Shown here piece after piece: positions 7,565 to 16,434 of a stretch of DNA of 50,935 bases; positions within the stretch are counted from its first letter, which is position 1; every line of letters starts with the position of its first letter. Position numbers and translations under genes: made by a program. This DNA is from an uncultured Clostridia bacterium (lineage in GTDB: Bacteria > Bacillota > Clostridia > Christensenellales > Aristaeellaceae). The stretch is taken from assembly GCA_946538975.1 (NCBI GenBank), contig CAMNHF010000006.1, forward strand, positions 1 to 50,935, in the 5' to 3' direction. Under the pieces are notes generated by a model that was not told the origin of the DNA, made no database searches, and worked only from the letters and a program-made list of their open reading frames with translations.

Positions 7565-7648
7565 TAGAAGTAGCGCCGGGCCAGGCATTCCGACGCCGAA
7601 AATTCATGACCGGCCCAATGCCGCTCATTGAGAAGGAGAGGATCATTC

Positions 7649-8803
7649 ATGAAACGACTGCTCGCGCTGCTGTGCGCCCTGCTGATGCTGGCCGGCGTGT
7701 GCCCCGCGGCGATGGCTGAAGCGCCCGAAGGCCCCGAAATGACACTGGAAGAGATGATGGGCATCAATCCCAAGGATTGGCCCAAGACCATGTACGTCTA
7801 TACCGAGAACGGCGGCAAGCTGAACGTCCGCTCCGAGCCCAAGTCCGGCAACAACGTGATTGATCAGCTCGACTACGGCACCGAAGTCATCGTGGAAAGC
7901 CCCGTCATCATCGACCCGACCTGGTCCGTCATCCGGAGCAAGAAGAGCAAGACCGGCGTGGGCTATGTGATGACCCGCTATCTGGTGAACACCAAGCCGA
8001 AGGACACCAAGGCCCGCACGGAGGAAGCCGAGCGCAAGAAGAATCTGGAGGAGCTGAACCGCCAGCTGGCCAGCGCCAAGTCCGTGGCTGAGCCCTTCCT
8101 GATCGCCGTGCGCGCGACCCGTGCCTCCGGCTGGATCAACTTCCGCGTCGGCCCCGGTGTGGCGGCGAACCGCATCGCCTCCCTGCCCGACGGCCGCCAG
8201 CTGAAGGTCATCGGCGAAACCGCGAAGTGGTATCAGGCCATCGACCTGGAAACCGGCAAGACCGGCTACATCAGCAAGAGCTATGTGACCGTGCTGGGCC
8301 CCGCGACGCCCGAAAAGGCTGAGAAGGAGCAGATGGGCACCCTGAACGTGAACGGCGAGTTCTCCCTGCAGTGCGAGCTGCCCAAGGGCTACAGCATGCA
8401 GCTGATCAACACGCTGGGCTCCACGATCACCGCCTTCATCACCTCCGAGGACAGCGAGAAGCCGGTGCTGCAGCTCTCCATCGCCTTCGATGAGCTCTTC
8501 GCCAATGTGGACCGCATGAACGACCTGACCGACGAAGCGCTCCGCGGCCTGGAGGAGACCTTCACCGCGATGAACGACGTGGAGATCACCTACAAGGAAA
8601 CCGCCTACGGCACCAAGCTGCTCGTCGCCCGCGAGATCGGCGACGACACGGACTTTGTGGACATCCTCTCCGTGTACAAGGGATACTCCATCGAGTTCGT
8701 GATGATGCCCAATCCCAGCGCGAAGAATCAGACGCTCACCGACGCCCAGGTGCAGATGTGCGTCGACTTCCTGAGCGAGCTGGACTTCGTGCCCGTGAAG
8801 TAA
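7649..8803 (+). CDS. Secreted protein with two bacterial SH3 domains
   Basis: The 384-residue product has a signal peptide (about residues 1-24, ending PAAMA). Two bacterial SH3 domains follow: one near residues 43-111 (LNVRSEPKSGNNVIDQL) and one near 150-217 (INFRVGPGVAANRIASL, ending YISKSYVTVLG), joined by a charged helical linker. A C-terminal domain of about 160 residues is not recognised. Such SH3 domains usually bind peptidoglycan or surface glycans, so a cell-envelope role is inferred; no catalytic domain is visible. GGAGAGG precedes ATG 7649. It is a single-gene unit with its own promoter and terminator. Confidence 0.82.
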   Translation: MKRLLALLCALLMLAGVCPAAMAEAPEGPEMTLEEMMGINPKDWPKTMYVYTENGGKLNVRSEPKSGNNVIDQLDYGTEVIVESPVIIDPTWSVIRSKKSKTGVGYVMTRYLVNTKPKDTKARTEEAERKKNLEELNRQLASAKSVAEPFLIAVRATRASGWINFRVGPGVAANRIASLPDGRQLKVIGETAKWYQAIDLETGKTGYISKSYVTVLGPATPEKAEKEQMGTLNVNGEFSLQCELPKGYSMQLINTLGSTITAFITSEDSEKPVLQLSIAFDELFANVDRMNDLTDEALRGLEETFTAMNDVEITYKETAYGTKLLVAREIGDDTDFVDILSVYKGYSIEFVMMPNPSAKNQTLTDAQVQMCVDFLSELDFVPVK

Positions 8804-8823
8804 GCGCCAAACCCGAATCCCAC

Positions 8824-8855
8824 AGCGCCCTGCCCGCCCGGACAGGGTGCTTTTT
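8824..8855 (+). terminator. Terminator of the SH3-domain gene
   Basis: AGCGCCCTG pairs with CAGGGTGCT (one G-T pair), followed by TTTTT. Confidence 0.8.
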
Positions 8856-8880
8856 CATGCCCGGAGGCCCCGCCGCACAG

Positions 8881-8909
8881 TTGCAAATTCGCCGCGGACG
8901 CCGTACAAT
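8881..8909 (+). promoter_or_regulatory. Promoter of the rlmD-like gene
   Basis: TTGCAA (8881-8886), 17 bp, TACAAT (8904-8909). Confidence 0.7.
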
Positions 8910-8941
8910 AGAGGCGAACATGACGATGGAGGGAGAAGGGC

Positions 8942-10570
8942 ATGCGGAAGAACGAGGAGCTGACGCTGACCTGCGAGCGGCTGGGCGCCGAGCTGGAGGG
9001 CGTGTGCCGCGCGGAGAATCAGGTGGTGTTCGTGCCCGGCCTGCTGCCCGGCGAGACGGCCCGGGTGCGCATTGTGAAGGTGGAGAAGCGCTACGCCTTC
9101 GGGCGGCTGATAGCGCTGGAGGGCGAGCCCTCCCCCGAGCGGCGCGCGCCGGACTGCCCTGCCTACCCCCGCTGCGGCGGCTGCACCGGGCGGCACATGA
9201 GCTACGCCGCCACCCTGGCCGCCAAGCGCCGGCAGGTGGAGGACTGCCTGCGGCGCATCGGCGGCGTCGGGGAGATCGAGGTGCCGCCGGTGCTCGGCAT
9301 GGCGGAACCCGGCGCCTACCGCAACAAAACGGCCCTGCCCGCGGGCGGAACGGCGGACAGCCCGCAGCTCGGCTTTTTCGCGCCGCGCAGCCATGCCCTG
9401 ATCCCCATCGAACGCTGCCCCAATGCCCTGCCGCCCGCCGACGCCATCGGGCAGGCCTTCCGCCGCTGGATGCGGGAGCATCACGTGGAGCCCTACCGCG
9501 AGGAGAGCGGCGCCGGGCTCATCCGCCATCTGGTGGTGCGCGTCAACCGCCGGGGCGAGGCCCTGGTCTGCGTGGTCGCCGCGAAGGAAAAGCTGCCGGC
9601 TGAGGAGGCGCTCGCGGAGCTGCTGCGGCGTGCCGGGGCGGTGACAGCGGTGGTGAACCACAATCCCCGCCGCACGAACGTGATCCTCGGCCGGGACAGC
9701 CGCGTGCTGTTTGGCCCGGGCGTGCTGGAGGACGAGCTGTGCGGCCTGCGCTTCGAGGTCAGCGCCGGCGCCTTCTTCCAGGTCAATCCCGTCCAGACTG
9801 AGGTGCTCTACCGGACCGCCCTGGACTTCGCCGGTCTCCGGCCCGAGGACACCGTCTGCGACGTATACTGCGGCGCGGGCACGATCACCCTCAACATGGC
9901 CCGCCACTGCGCCGGTGCCGTCGGCATCGAGGTGGTCCCCCAGGCCATCGAAAATGCCCGTGCCAACGCCGCGCGCAACGGCATCCGCAACGCGGAGTTC
10001 GTCTGCGGCGCCGCCGAGGACGAGCTGCCCCGCATGGTCGCCGCCGGCCTGCGCCCGGACGTCATCGTCGTTGATCCCCCGCGCAAGGGCCTGGAGGAGG
10101 CTGTGATCCGCGCCATCGACGCCGCCGCGCCTCGCCGCCTGGTCTACGTCTCCTGCAACGTCGCCACCCAAAGCCGCGACATCGCCCTCCTCCGCACCCT
10201 CGGCTGGCACCTCGACCAGGTCCAGCCTGTGGATATGTTCTGCTGGACCAGCGGCGTGGAGACGGTAGTGCAACTTTCCAAGGGTGAGATATCGAGCAAG
10301 CCTGTCCGGGTCGAGTTCTCCCTGGAAGGCCTGGACACCTCCTGCCTGCTGAACGACGCCACCTACCAGCAGATCAAGGCTTACGTCCTTGAGCACACGG
10401 GACTGCATGTCTCGACCCTCTACATTGCCCAGGTGAAGGCAAAGCATGGGATCATCGAACGGGCGTGCTACAACAAGGCGAAGAGTGAAGGCGGCAGGGT
10501 GCCGAAATGCCCGCCGGAGAAGGAGAAGGCCATTGAGGAGGCGCTGAGGCACTTTCAGATGATTCCGTGA
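8942..10570 (+). CDS. rlmD: 23S rRNA (uracil-5)-methyltransferase RlmD/RumA-type with C-terminal extension
   Basis: The enzyme methylates C5 of a uridine in 23S rRNA using S-adenosylmethionine. An N-terminal TRAM domain (about residues 5-60) is followed by an iron-sulfur Cys cluster (CPAYPRCGGC, with a further Cys in IPIERCPNAL). Methyltransferase motifs are FFQVNPVQ, VCDVYCGAGT, VDPPRKG and the catalytic Cys in YVSCN. The normal family end lies near GVETVVQLS (about residue 441). Here about 100 more residues follow, ending in the module described at 10259-10570. RlmD and RlmC/TrmA paralogs are hard to separate by eye, so the symbol is tentative. GGAGGG precedes ATG 8942. Confidence 0.87.
   Translation: MRKNEELTLTCERLGAELEGVCRAENQVVFVPGLLPGETARVRIVKVEKRYAFGRLIALEGEPSPERRAPDCPAYPRCGGCTGRHMSYAATLAAKRRQVEDCLRRIGGVGEIEVPPVLGMAEPGAYRNKTALPAGGTADSPQLGFFAPRSHALIPIERCPNALPPADAIGQAFRRWMREHHVEPYREESGAGLIRHLVVRVNRRGEALVCVVAAKEKLPAEEALAELLRRAGAVTAVVNHNPRRTNVILGRDSRVLFGPGVLEDELCGLRFEVSAGAFFQVNPVQTEVLYRTALDFAGLRPEDTVCDVYCGAGTITLNMARHCAGAVGIEVVPQAIENARANAARNGIRNAEFVCGAAEDELPRMVAAGLRPDVIVVDPPRKGLEEAVIRAIDAAAPRRLVYVSCNVATQSRDIALLRTLGWHLDQVQPVDMFCWTSGVETVVQLSKGEISSKPVRVEFSLEGLDTSCLLNDATYQQIKAYVLEHTGLHVSTLYIAQVKAKHGIIERACYNKAKSEGGRVPKCPPEKEKAIEEALRHFQMIP
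10259..10570 (+). repeat. Tail module copy A (3' end of rlmD)
   Basis: From the shared octamer GAGACGGT to the stop, this 312-bp segment encodes a roughly 103-residue tail. The same tail occurs on the serine recombinase (34024-34335) and as a headless fragment (50578-50883). The most conserved part runs from LYIAQVKAKHGIIER through KCPPEKEKAIEEALRHF. All three copies point the same way. Confidence 0.9.
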
Positions 10571-10578
10571 ATGATAAC

Positions 10579-10616
10579 GCCCGGCCTCCGGTTTGTGCCG
10601 AAGGCCGGGCTTCTGT
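10579..10616 (+). terminator. Terminator of rlmD
   Basis: GCCCGGCCT (10579-10587) pairs with AGGCCGGGC (10602-10610), followed by a weak T-rich stretch. Confidence 0.65.
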
Positions 10617-10696
10617 CAGTTCACGATGAGGCTGATCCGGCGCAGGCCCGGGGGCCTGCCTGTTCCCCAGTGAGAAAGGCGCGCTGCGACCGTCCG

Positions 10697-11140
10697 TTAC
10701 GCCTGCCGCTTGCCGGCGCCGAGGGCCACCGTGCAGCCGCAGGCGCCCAGGTAGAGGGCGGAAGCCGCGAACAGCAGGATGGAGCCCCGCACGGCGGCCG
10801 CGTTGCCCAGCTCCAGGTTGCCCTCGCCGTAGATGTAGGCCACCTCCACCACCGCGTCATACCACAGGGCGGTGAGGGCGAACATGGCGGAGGCCGCCGT
10901 CAGCATGCAGACCACCAGCAGGAGGATGCGGCTGACATTGCGCGCAGTCAGGAAACGGCAGGCTACCGCCAGGAGGATGGCCGCCGCCCCGCAGCCGATG
11001 AAGTACGGGAGGCCCGTCAGGATGACGTTGCGGGTGTCCCAGACCGCCGGATGGACGGTGAAGCCCAGGGCGAAGGCGATCAGGAGCAGGATGCCGGTCA
11101 CGGTGATGAGGCCGGTCTTTTTCTTTGGACTCACGGTCAT
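10697..11140 (-). CDS. Four-helix membrane protein, end of the GH3/esterase operon
   Basis: The 147-residue product has four clear transmembrane helices (about residues 8-28, 38-63, 70-95 and 112-138) and no recognisable motif. It starts at ATG 11140, with AGGAGGG inside the end of the preceding GH3 gene and only 5 bp after that gene's stop, so it is the fourth and last gene of the minus-strand operon starting at 16275. A role next to the membrane-anchored GH3 enzyme is likely only from position. A GC-rich hairpin (10642-10659, GCAGGCCC/GGGCCTGC) lies downstream but has no T-run. Confidence 0.72.
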   Translation of the reverse strand: MTVSPKKKTGLITVTGILLLIAFALGFTVHPAVWDTRNVILTGLPYFIGCGAAAILLAVACRFLTARNVSRILLLVVCMLTAASAMFALTALWYDAVVEVAYIYGEGNLELGNAAAVRGSILLFAASALYLGACGCTVALGAGKRQA

Positions 11141-11145
11141 GCGGC

Positions 11146-14100
11146 TCAGCCCTCCTTTCTCTTGCCGCCAAGGCATATGCTCAGCAGGAAGCAGACGGCG
11201 CACAGGGCGGCGCTGCCCACGATGGACCAGCGGAAGGCCTGGTCATACCAGGTGTCCAGATGGACGACCTTGCCCGCCGGCGTGGCGCTGTTGGCAACGG
11301 AATACACCACATGGTGCACGGCGTTCTTCACCTGGGTCATCAGGAAGGGATCGCCCTTCAGCCCCTCCGGCGTGAACTCATACCAGGCGCCGTCGGGCGT
11401 GCGGAAGCTGTCCTCCGCCAGCATGATGTCCGTGCCGGCGGCCACCGAATCCCGGACGTTCATGTAGAAGATGTTGGCCGTGGCGACCAGGTCGGTCACC
11501 ACCAGGCCGGACATGCCCCACTCAGTGCGGAGGATGTCCGTGATCAGTCCCTTGTGGGCGGAGCTGTAGACGGGGCCCACCCGGTTGAAGGCGGTCATGG
11601 TGGCCAGGGCGTGCTTCTGCTCGAAGGCCCGGCGGAAGCCCCGGAGCTCACCCTCCCGGGCGCTCTGTTCGTTGAAGAACTCGGCGATGCCGTAGCGGTT
11701 GTTCTCGGTGGCGTTGAAGGCATAATGCTTGGGCGCCATCACCATGCCATAGCGCAGGGCGGAGCGGCAGATCCCGTCCACCACCCAGGAGGTCAGCACC
11801 GGATCCTCCGAGGCGTACTCGTGGTTCCGGGCGTTGTACGGGGTGCGGTGCAGGTTGGCGCCGGGGGCCCACATGGCCCGGACGCCGTTCCACAGGCCGT
11901 CGTTGCCCATCATCCGGCCCACTTCCTCAAAGATCTTGTGGTCGAAGGTGGCCGCGATCACCACCTGGATGGGCAGGGTGTTGAGATAGTAGTTGGCTTC
12001 CTGACTGGCGGGATCCACATAGAAGGCTTTGTCCGGAGCGGTGGTGTTGGACCCGCGCTTGCTCAGGGACTGGTCGCAGATGCCCATGGGGCCGTCGGCA
12101 AACCAGCTGATGCCCATGTCGATGGCGTCGAACTGCACGTAGTTGGCGCTTCCGCCGATCATATGCAGGGCGTCCTCCAGGCTGATGCTGTCCACCACGT
12201 CCTGCCAGGCCGGGGCATCGTAGTCGCAGAGTGTGCCGGGCTCTGCCTTGACGCTGTAGAGGCCAGCGTCATTCTCCGCGCTCCAGACGAAGGACGAGGT
12301 ATCTCCATCGGTCTGCACCGTGTACACATGGTTGCCGAGGCCGGCGGTCATCTCCGGGTGATTCACGCCCAGGCCCGGGAGGCCGTCATAGAAAACGGGG
12401 AAGTTCCACCGGGTGCGGGAGAGATAATCCACCGTGCCGGGGACATAATGGTTGTAATCCGCGTTGTCCAGCCGGTTGGTGATGGGAGTGCCGTTGCGGC
12501 TGACAGCCCAGGTTTTGTCGTCCACGGCGCCTTCGCCGCTGTAGGTGTATTTCACCGCCAGCCTGGCCGGATTCTCCGGGGCATAAGGCGCGCCGTTGTG
12601 GTCGGTGAGTCCCGTCACGCCCTGCAGGGCCAGCACGTTGTTCAGCGCCTCATGGGAGCCGTTGCCCACAGAGAAGTAGTAGTCGCCGTAGTCCAGGATG
12701 AAGGTCTTCGCGTTCGCCGCGTCGTAGGACGCCAGGTCTTCCATGTCCGTCCGGACATCCACCGTCACGCTGCCGCCGGCGGGCACGGTCACCTTCTCAA
12801 AGGCCAGGAGCTGGATGGCGCTCTTCTCCACGCCGTTTTCCCGGTCATAGGCCGTGAAGGGGCTCTGGGCATAGATGGCCACCACGTCCTTCACTTCCCT
12901 GTTCCCGTTGTTGGTGACGGTGACGTTGAAGACCGACTCTCCCTTCATGTCCACGGAGGCGCTGTTCAGCACCTGCTTCGTGGGCACGGTGGACAGGCCG
13001 AAGCCGAAGGGGTAAACCACCTCGTCCGCGTAGGACCAGTGATCTCCGCCGGTGGTGACACCCGTGGGCGCCAGGGCGGCTGTGCGGACGGCCTCTTCCG
13101 TGCTGAAGGTGTCGGCGTAGCGGGTCTCGTAGTACCGGTAGCCGGTGTAGATGCCCTCCGCCCAAATTTCATACCAGCCGTTTTTGGTGGAGCCCAGGTC
13201 GCCCTCGGCGTCGCTGAAGCGGATGATGCCGTAGTTGGTGTTGGCGGGGTTGGAATACCCGTTGGCCACATAGATATCGGTCAGCTTGCCGGAAGGCGCG
13301 GTCTGCCCGCTGAGGACGGAGGCCACGCCCACACAGCCGTAGTTGCCGGGCTGGCCGATCCACAGCACGTCCAGCTTTTTCCCGAGTTCCGCCGCCCGGG
13401 CCGCATAGGGGCCGGAGAGCTCCGGCACCTCCATGGCGCTGGCGCTGTTGATGAGCACCACCACATTGTCGTAGTGCTCAATGGCGAACGCAATCTCCGC
13501 CTTCTCGTTCTTCGCCAGACCCAGCACGTTGGTGCCCTCGTCGAACTCATTGGCCTTCTTGCTCATGCCGGAAGTGCCCAGGTAGAAGCTGCCAGCCTCG
13601 GTGCTCTGCCGGCCGATGACCACCACCGCCGTGCCGAAGCCGGGGGTCATGGCGGCCTCCGTGGGGCACTCCGCCTCCATCACCTTGTACAGGCCGATGA
13701 CCGGCTTGTCGGTGACGGAGGAGAAGGTGGTGCTGATGACGGACTTGTCCGGGCTGTGCTCGGCATAGTATTGCCGCATGGCGGGGTCCAGGGTAAAGCC
13801 CGCCTGGGTCAGGGCGTCCTCCAGGGTCACATTCTGGTTCGGTTTGGGGGTGCTGCCCGTCTTGCCGCCGTAGATCAGGTCATAGGCGCGGGCGCCCAGC
13901 AGGGCGATATTCCTGTCCCCGAGGGGCAGCGCGCCGCCGCTCTGCAGCAGCACGCTGCCCTCCGCGCTGATCCTGGCGCCCAGGGTTTGGTGGTATTCGA
14001 TCAGCTCCGCCGGGCTGGCAAAGTCGGACCGGAAATTCATGCTGTCATCGCTGACGATGATGGAATCCGTGGTGCCGATCAGGCGGTTCACATACGTCCG

Positions 14101-14190
14101 GTTGCCGTTCACGATGGCCTGTCCGCCGATCAGGAAGGCCAGCAGCAGGGCAAAGAAGGTGGCCAATGCAGAGAAGATACGGGATTTCAA
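11146..14190 (-). CDS. Permuted glycoside hydrolase family 3 enzyme, anchored at both ends
   Basis: This 1014-residue protein has GH3 domains in reversed order. An N-terminal transmembrane helix (about 5-25) is followed by the part normally at the C-terminus (from about 75, AEGSVLLQSGGALPL), a fibronectin III-like domain (about 405-500, VTNNGNREVKDVVAIYAQ), then the catalytic barrel (about 675-960). The barrel shows ANLHRTPYNARNHEYASEDP, KHYAFNATENNRYG and the nucleophile Asp in SGLVVTDL (about 898). A C-terminal helix (about 985-1005) ends in basic residues. The order is known from rumen Butyrivibrio and Ruminococcus beta-glucosidases. The catalytic part should face outside, cutting short glycosides near the membrane. 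The start is TTG with GGGAGATG upstream. Confidence 0.88.
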   Translation of the reverse strand: MKSRIFSALATFFALLLAFLIGGQAIVNGNRTYVNRLIGTTDSIIVSDDSMNFRSDFASPAELIEYHQTLGARISAEGSVLLQSGGALPLGDRNIALLGARAYDLIYGGKTGSTPKPNQNVTLEDALTQAGFTLDPAMRQYYAEHSPDKSVISTTFSSVTDKPVIGLYKVMEAECPTEAAMTPGFGTAVVVIGRQSTEAGSFYLGTSGMSKKANEFDEGTNVLGLAKNEKAEIAFAIEHYDNVVVLINSASAMEVPELSGPYAARAAELGKKLDVLWIGQPGNYGCVGVASVLSGQTAPSGKLTDIYVANGYSNPANTNYGIIRFSDAEGDLGSTKNGWYEIWAEGIYTGYRYYETRYADTFSTEEAVRTAALAPTGVTTGGDHWSYADEVVYPFGFGLSTVPTKQVLNSASVDMKGESVFNVTVTNNGNREVKDVVAIYAQSPFTAYDRENGVEKSAIQLLAFEKVTVPAGGSVTVDVRTDMEDLASYDAANAKTFILDYGDYYFSVGNGSHEALNNVLALQGVTGLTDHNGAPYAPENPARLAVKYTYSGEGAVDDKTWAVSRNGTPITNRLDNADYNHYVPGTVDYLSRTRWNFPVFYDGLPGLGVNHPEMTAGLGNHVYTVQTDGDTSSFVWSAENDAGLYSVKAEPGTLCDYDAPAWQDVVDSISLEDALHMIGGSANYVQFDAIDMGISWFADGPMGICDQSLSKRGSNTTAPDKAFYVDPASQEANYYLNTLPIQVVIAATFDHKIFEEVGRMMGNDGLWNGVRAMWAPGANLHRTPYNARNHEYASEDPVLTSWVVDGICRSALRYGMVMAPKHYAFNATENNRYGIAEFFNEQSAREGELRGFRRAFEQKHALATMTAFNRVGPVYSSAHKGLITDILRTEWGMSGLVVTDLVATANIFYMNVRDSVAAGTDIMLAEDSFRTPDGAWYEFTPEGLKGDPFLMTQVKNAVHHVVYSVANSATPAGKVVHLDTWYDQAFRWSIVGSAALCAVCFLLSICLGGKRKEG

Positions 14191-14238
14191 CTCGGTTCAT
14201 CTCCCTGTCTGTTGATTCGCGGCAATGGCGTGCCGGCG

Positions 14239-15222
14239 TCAATTCACCTTGAAGAACACGTTCAGCATGTTGTACAGATCCACCATCCAGCTGGCATGGT
14301 TGTGCTTCTTGCCGGGCTTGTCGACCATGATGCAGTTGTCGCCGCTCTCATAGTGCTCGCCCTCTTGCCACATTTCGCCGCCCAGATCCAGCATCTTGGC
14401 GTAGTTGCGCAGGTGATCCGCCTCGGCGGTGTCCTCGGTGCCGTTGCCGTTGTACCAGTATTTCATCTTCAGGCCGGCGTAGACGCCGCCCTCGGCCATC
14501 TTGGCCAGAATGGACTCCACGATGCCCTCGTCGAAGGGATCCATGCCGGAAAGGTTGCCGATGTAGGCAAAGCAGTCGAAGCAGCCGTCCCAGGCGGAGA
14601 AGATGGTGGTCATGGAGCCCTTGGAGAAGCCCGCGAAGGCGCGGTGCTCCCGGCTGGCCCGGAGCCCCTCCGGCGTCACATCGCCGCCGGCAAAGCTGGC
14701 GTATTTTGCCTCCACCGCCGGGAGAATGTCGTTGCGCAGCTCATACTTGAAGTTCTTCGTCTCGTTGGTGACGAAGGAGGGGGTTACCACGATGAGCGGT
14801 TCGCACTCGCCGCTCGCGATCCTGTTGTCGATCAGGTTCACCGCCGTGGTAGCCTGGGCCTTGTTGTAGAGGGGACCGCCCTTGGCGTAATCACCCACGC
14901 CGAACCAGAAGCCCACCTGCTCCCCGCCGCCGTGCATCAGGTAAAGCACGTTGTACTGCTTCGCCGGATCGTAGCCATAGGGCGTGTAGACATAGAGGAC
15001 AGCGTCCACCGGCTCGCCGGGGTTGCCGTTGTCATCATAGACAAAGGTGCTGTAGTGCTCCTCCGTGACGGTGCCGGCCTGCTCATTGGGCTTCTTGATG
15101 CCCTTGGGCAGGTCGTAAACGAAGATGCTGTAGGGGGATTCCGCCGTTTCTTCCGCCAGGGCAAAGGGAACGGCAGTCAGGATGCAGATCAGGGTCAAAA
15201 CCAAAGCCAGGATGCGTTTCAT
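14239..15222 (-). CDS. Secreted CE1-like esterase (feruloyl/acetyl esterase type), paralog 1
   Basis: A signal peptide (about residues 1-24) is followed by an alpha/beta-hydrolase fold of the esterase D/carbohydrate esterase 1 kind. The oxyanion stretch is YLMHGGGE, the nucleophile Ser is in AGFSKGSM, and the likely catalytic His is in the C-terminal KKHNHASW segment. A conserved N-terminal block, FVYDLPKGIKKPNEQAGTV, is shared with the paralogs at 15247 and 22345. Enzymes of this group remove feruloyl or acetyl esters from xylan-type chains; the true substrate is unknown. The gene lies between an esterase and a GH3 gene in one operon, with AGGAGG before the ATG. It is 327 residues long. Confidence 0.82.
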   Translation of the reverse strand: MKRILALVLTLICILTAVPFALAEETAESPYSIFVYDLPKGIKKPNEQAGTVTEEHYSTFVYDDNGNPGEPVDAVLYVYTPYGYDPAKQYNVLYLMHGGGEQVGFWFGVGDYAKGGPLYNKAQATTAVNLIDNRIASGECEPLIVVTPSFVTNETKNFKYELRNDILPAVEAKYASFAGGDVTPEGLRASREHRAFAGFSKGSMTTIFSAWDGCFDCFAYIGNLSGMDPFDEGIVESILAKMAEGGVYAGLKMKYWYNGNGTEDTAEADHLRNYAKMLDLGGEMWQEGEHYESGDNCIMVDKPGKKHNHASWMVDLYNMLNVFFKVN

Positions 15223-15246
15223 GACGGTTTCCTCCTTCTTTTATCG

Positions 15247-16275
15247 TCAGGGCGCCTTGAAGAACACGCTGAGGATGTTATAGAAGTCCACGTTCCAGTT
15301 GGCGTAGTTGTGCTTCTTGCCGGGCTTGTCCACGAAGATGGTGTTGCAGCCGTTCTCATAGTCCTCGCCCTCGGTGAAGCGGCCGGGGCACTGCTCCAGC
15401 ATCAGCTGATAGCCCGCTACATGGTCGTCGTGCAGGGAGTCCTCGGTGCCGTTGCCGTTGTACCAGTACTTGATGGGATAGTCCGCAAACTTCGTGTTGA
15501 GGGCTTCCGCCGCACGCTCCGCCGCGCCGTCGCCCTGGGCGTCGCAGCCGGAGAAGTTGCCGATGTAGGCCACATAGTCCACGCAGCCGGTCCAGATGGC
15601 CTGCCATCCCGTCATGGAGCCCATGGAGAAGCCGGCGTAGGCGCGGTGCTCGCGGCTGGCGATCAGATGCTCGGGGGATACATCGCCGCCGGCATAGGTG
15701 GCGTACTTCGCCTCCACGCAGGGCACGATCTCATTCCGGAACTCATAGGCGAAGCCCTGCAGCTTCAGGGTGCTGCCCTGGGTGTAGAGGTCCTCGCCCT
15801 CCTCAAACTGATTCAGGAAGGTCATGGCCACCAGAATCACGGGCTTGCACTCGCCGGAGGCGATCCGGTTGTCCGCGATATTGGTGGGCACGGTGCACTG
15901 GGCCTTGTTGTACTTCTCGCCGCCGGGAGCGTACTCGTTCTGGCCCAGCCAGAAGCCTGCGGTTTCACCCGCGCCGTGCATCAGATAGATGATGTCATAC
16001 TGCTTTGCCGGGTCATAGCCGTAAGGGACGTAGACGTACACGACGCTCTCCACCTCGCCCAGCACTTCTCCATCGGGAGAATAGCGATGGGCGGTGTAGG
16101 GCTCCGCATAGACGGTGCCGGCCTGCTCGTTGGGCTTCTTGATGCCCTTGGGCAGGTCGTAGACGAAGAGGGAATAGGGGCATTCCGCCGCCTCCTCCGC
16201 CAGGGCGGCCGGGATGACGGAGACGCTCATCAGGGTGATGACCGCCAGCAGCAGGGACAGGATCCGTTTGGTCAT
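15247..16275 (-). CDS. Secreted CE1-like esterase, paralog 2 (first gene of the operon)
   Basis: This 342-residue protein starts at MTKRIL with a signal peptide ending near ALAEE. It carries the shared DLPKGIKKPNEQAGTV block, the oxyanion region YLMHGAGE, the nucleophile motif AGFSMGSM and the C-terminal KKHNYANW His segment. It is the first gene of the 16275-10697 operon, 24 bp before paralog 1. The frame is open to 16428, but that would run through the promoter at 16307-16335; ATG 16275 has AAAGGTGGG upstream. Control by a LytTR-type activator is likely from the site at 16339-16367. Substrate inferred only at the level of acylated polysaccharide. Confidence 0.83.
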   Translation of the reverse strand: MTKRILSLLLAVITLMSVSVIPAALAEEAAECPYSLFVYDLPKGIKKPNEQAGTVYAEPYTAHRYSPDGEVLGEVESVVYVYVPYGYDPAKQYDIIYLMHGAGETAGFWLGQNEYAPGGEKYNKAQCTVPTNIADNRIASGECKPVILVAMTFLNQFEEGEDLYTQGSTLKLQGFAYEFRNEIVPCVEAKYATYAGGDVSPEHLIASREHRAYAGFSMGSMTGWQAIWTGCVDYVAYIGNFSGCDAQGDGAAERAAEALNTKFADYPIKYWYNGNGTEDSLHDDHVAGYQLMLEQCPGRFTEGEDYENGCNTIFVDKPGKKHNYANWNVDFYNILSVFFKAP

Positions 16276-16306
16276 GGGGTATCCCACCTTTCTTCTTGGT
16301 GGTTCC

Positions 16307-16335
16307 ATTGTATCCGCCCGCCGCGGGGCGCTCAA
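16307..16335 (-). promoter_or_regulatory. Promoter of the esterase/GH3 operon
   Basis: On the minus strand: TTGAGC (16330-16335), 17 bp, TACAAT (16307-16312). The -35 box is weak and an operator ends exactly 3 bp upstream. Confidence 0.7.
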
Positions 16336-16338
16336 CGG

Positions 16339-16367
16339 ATTCAGCACAAAACCGCGATCTGCAACAT
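16339..16367 (-). promoter_or_regulatory. Putative LytTR operator, site 1
   Basis: Read on the minus strand: ATGTTGCAG at 16367-16359 and GTGCTGAAT at 16347-16339, 20 bp apart start to start. The same two half-sites with the same spacing lie at 19367-19395 and 23430-23458. Confidence 0.7.
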
Positions 16368-16434
16368 AAATTCGTCTCCGCGGAAACAAACAAAAAAGCA
16401 GCCCGGAACGGACTGCGAAGGTTCTCACACGGGA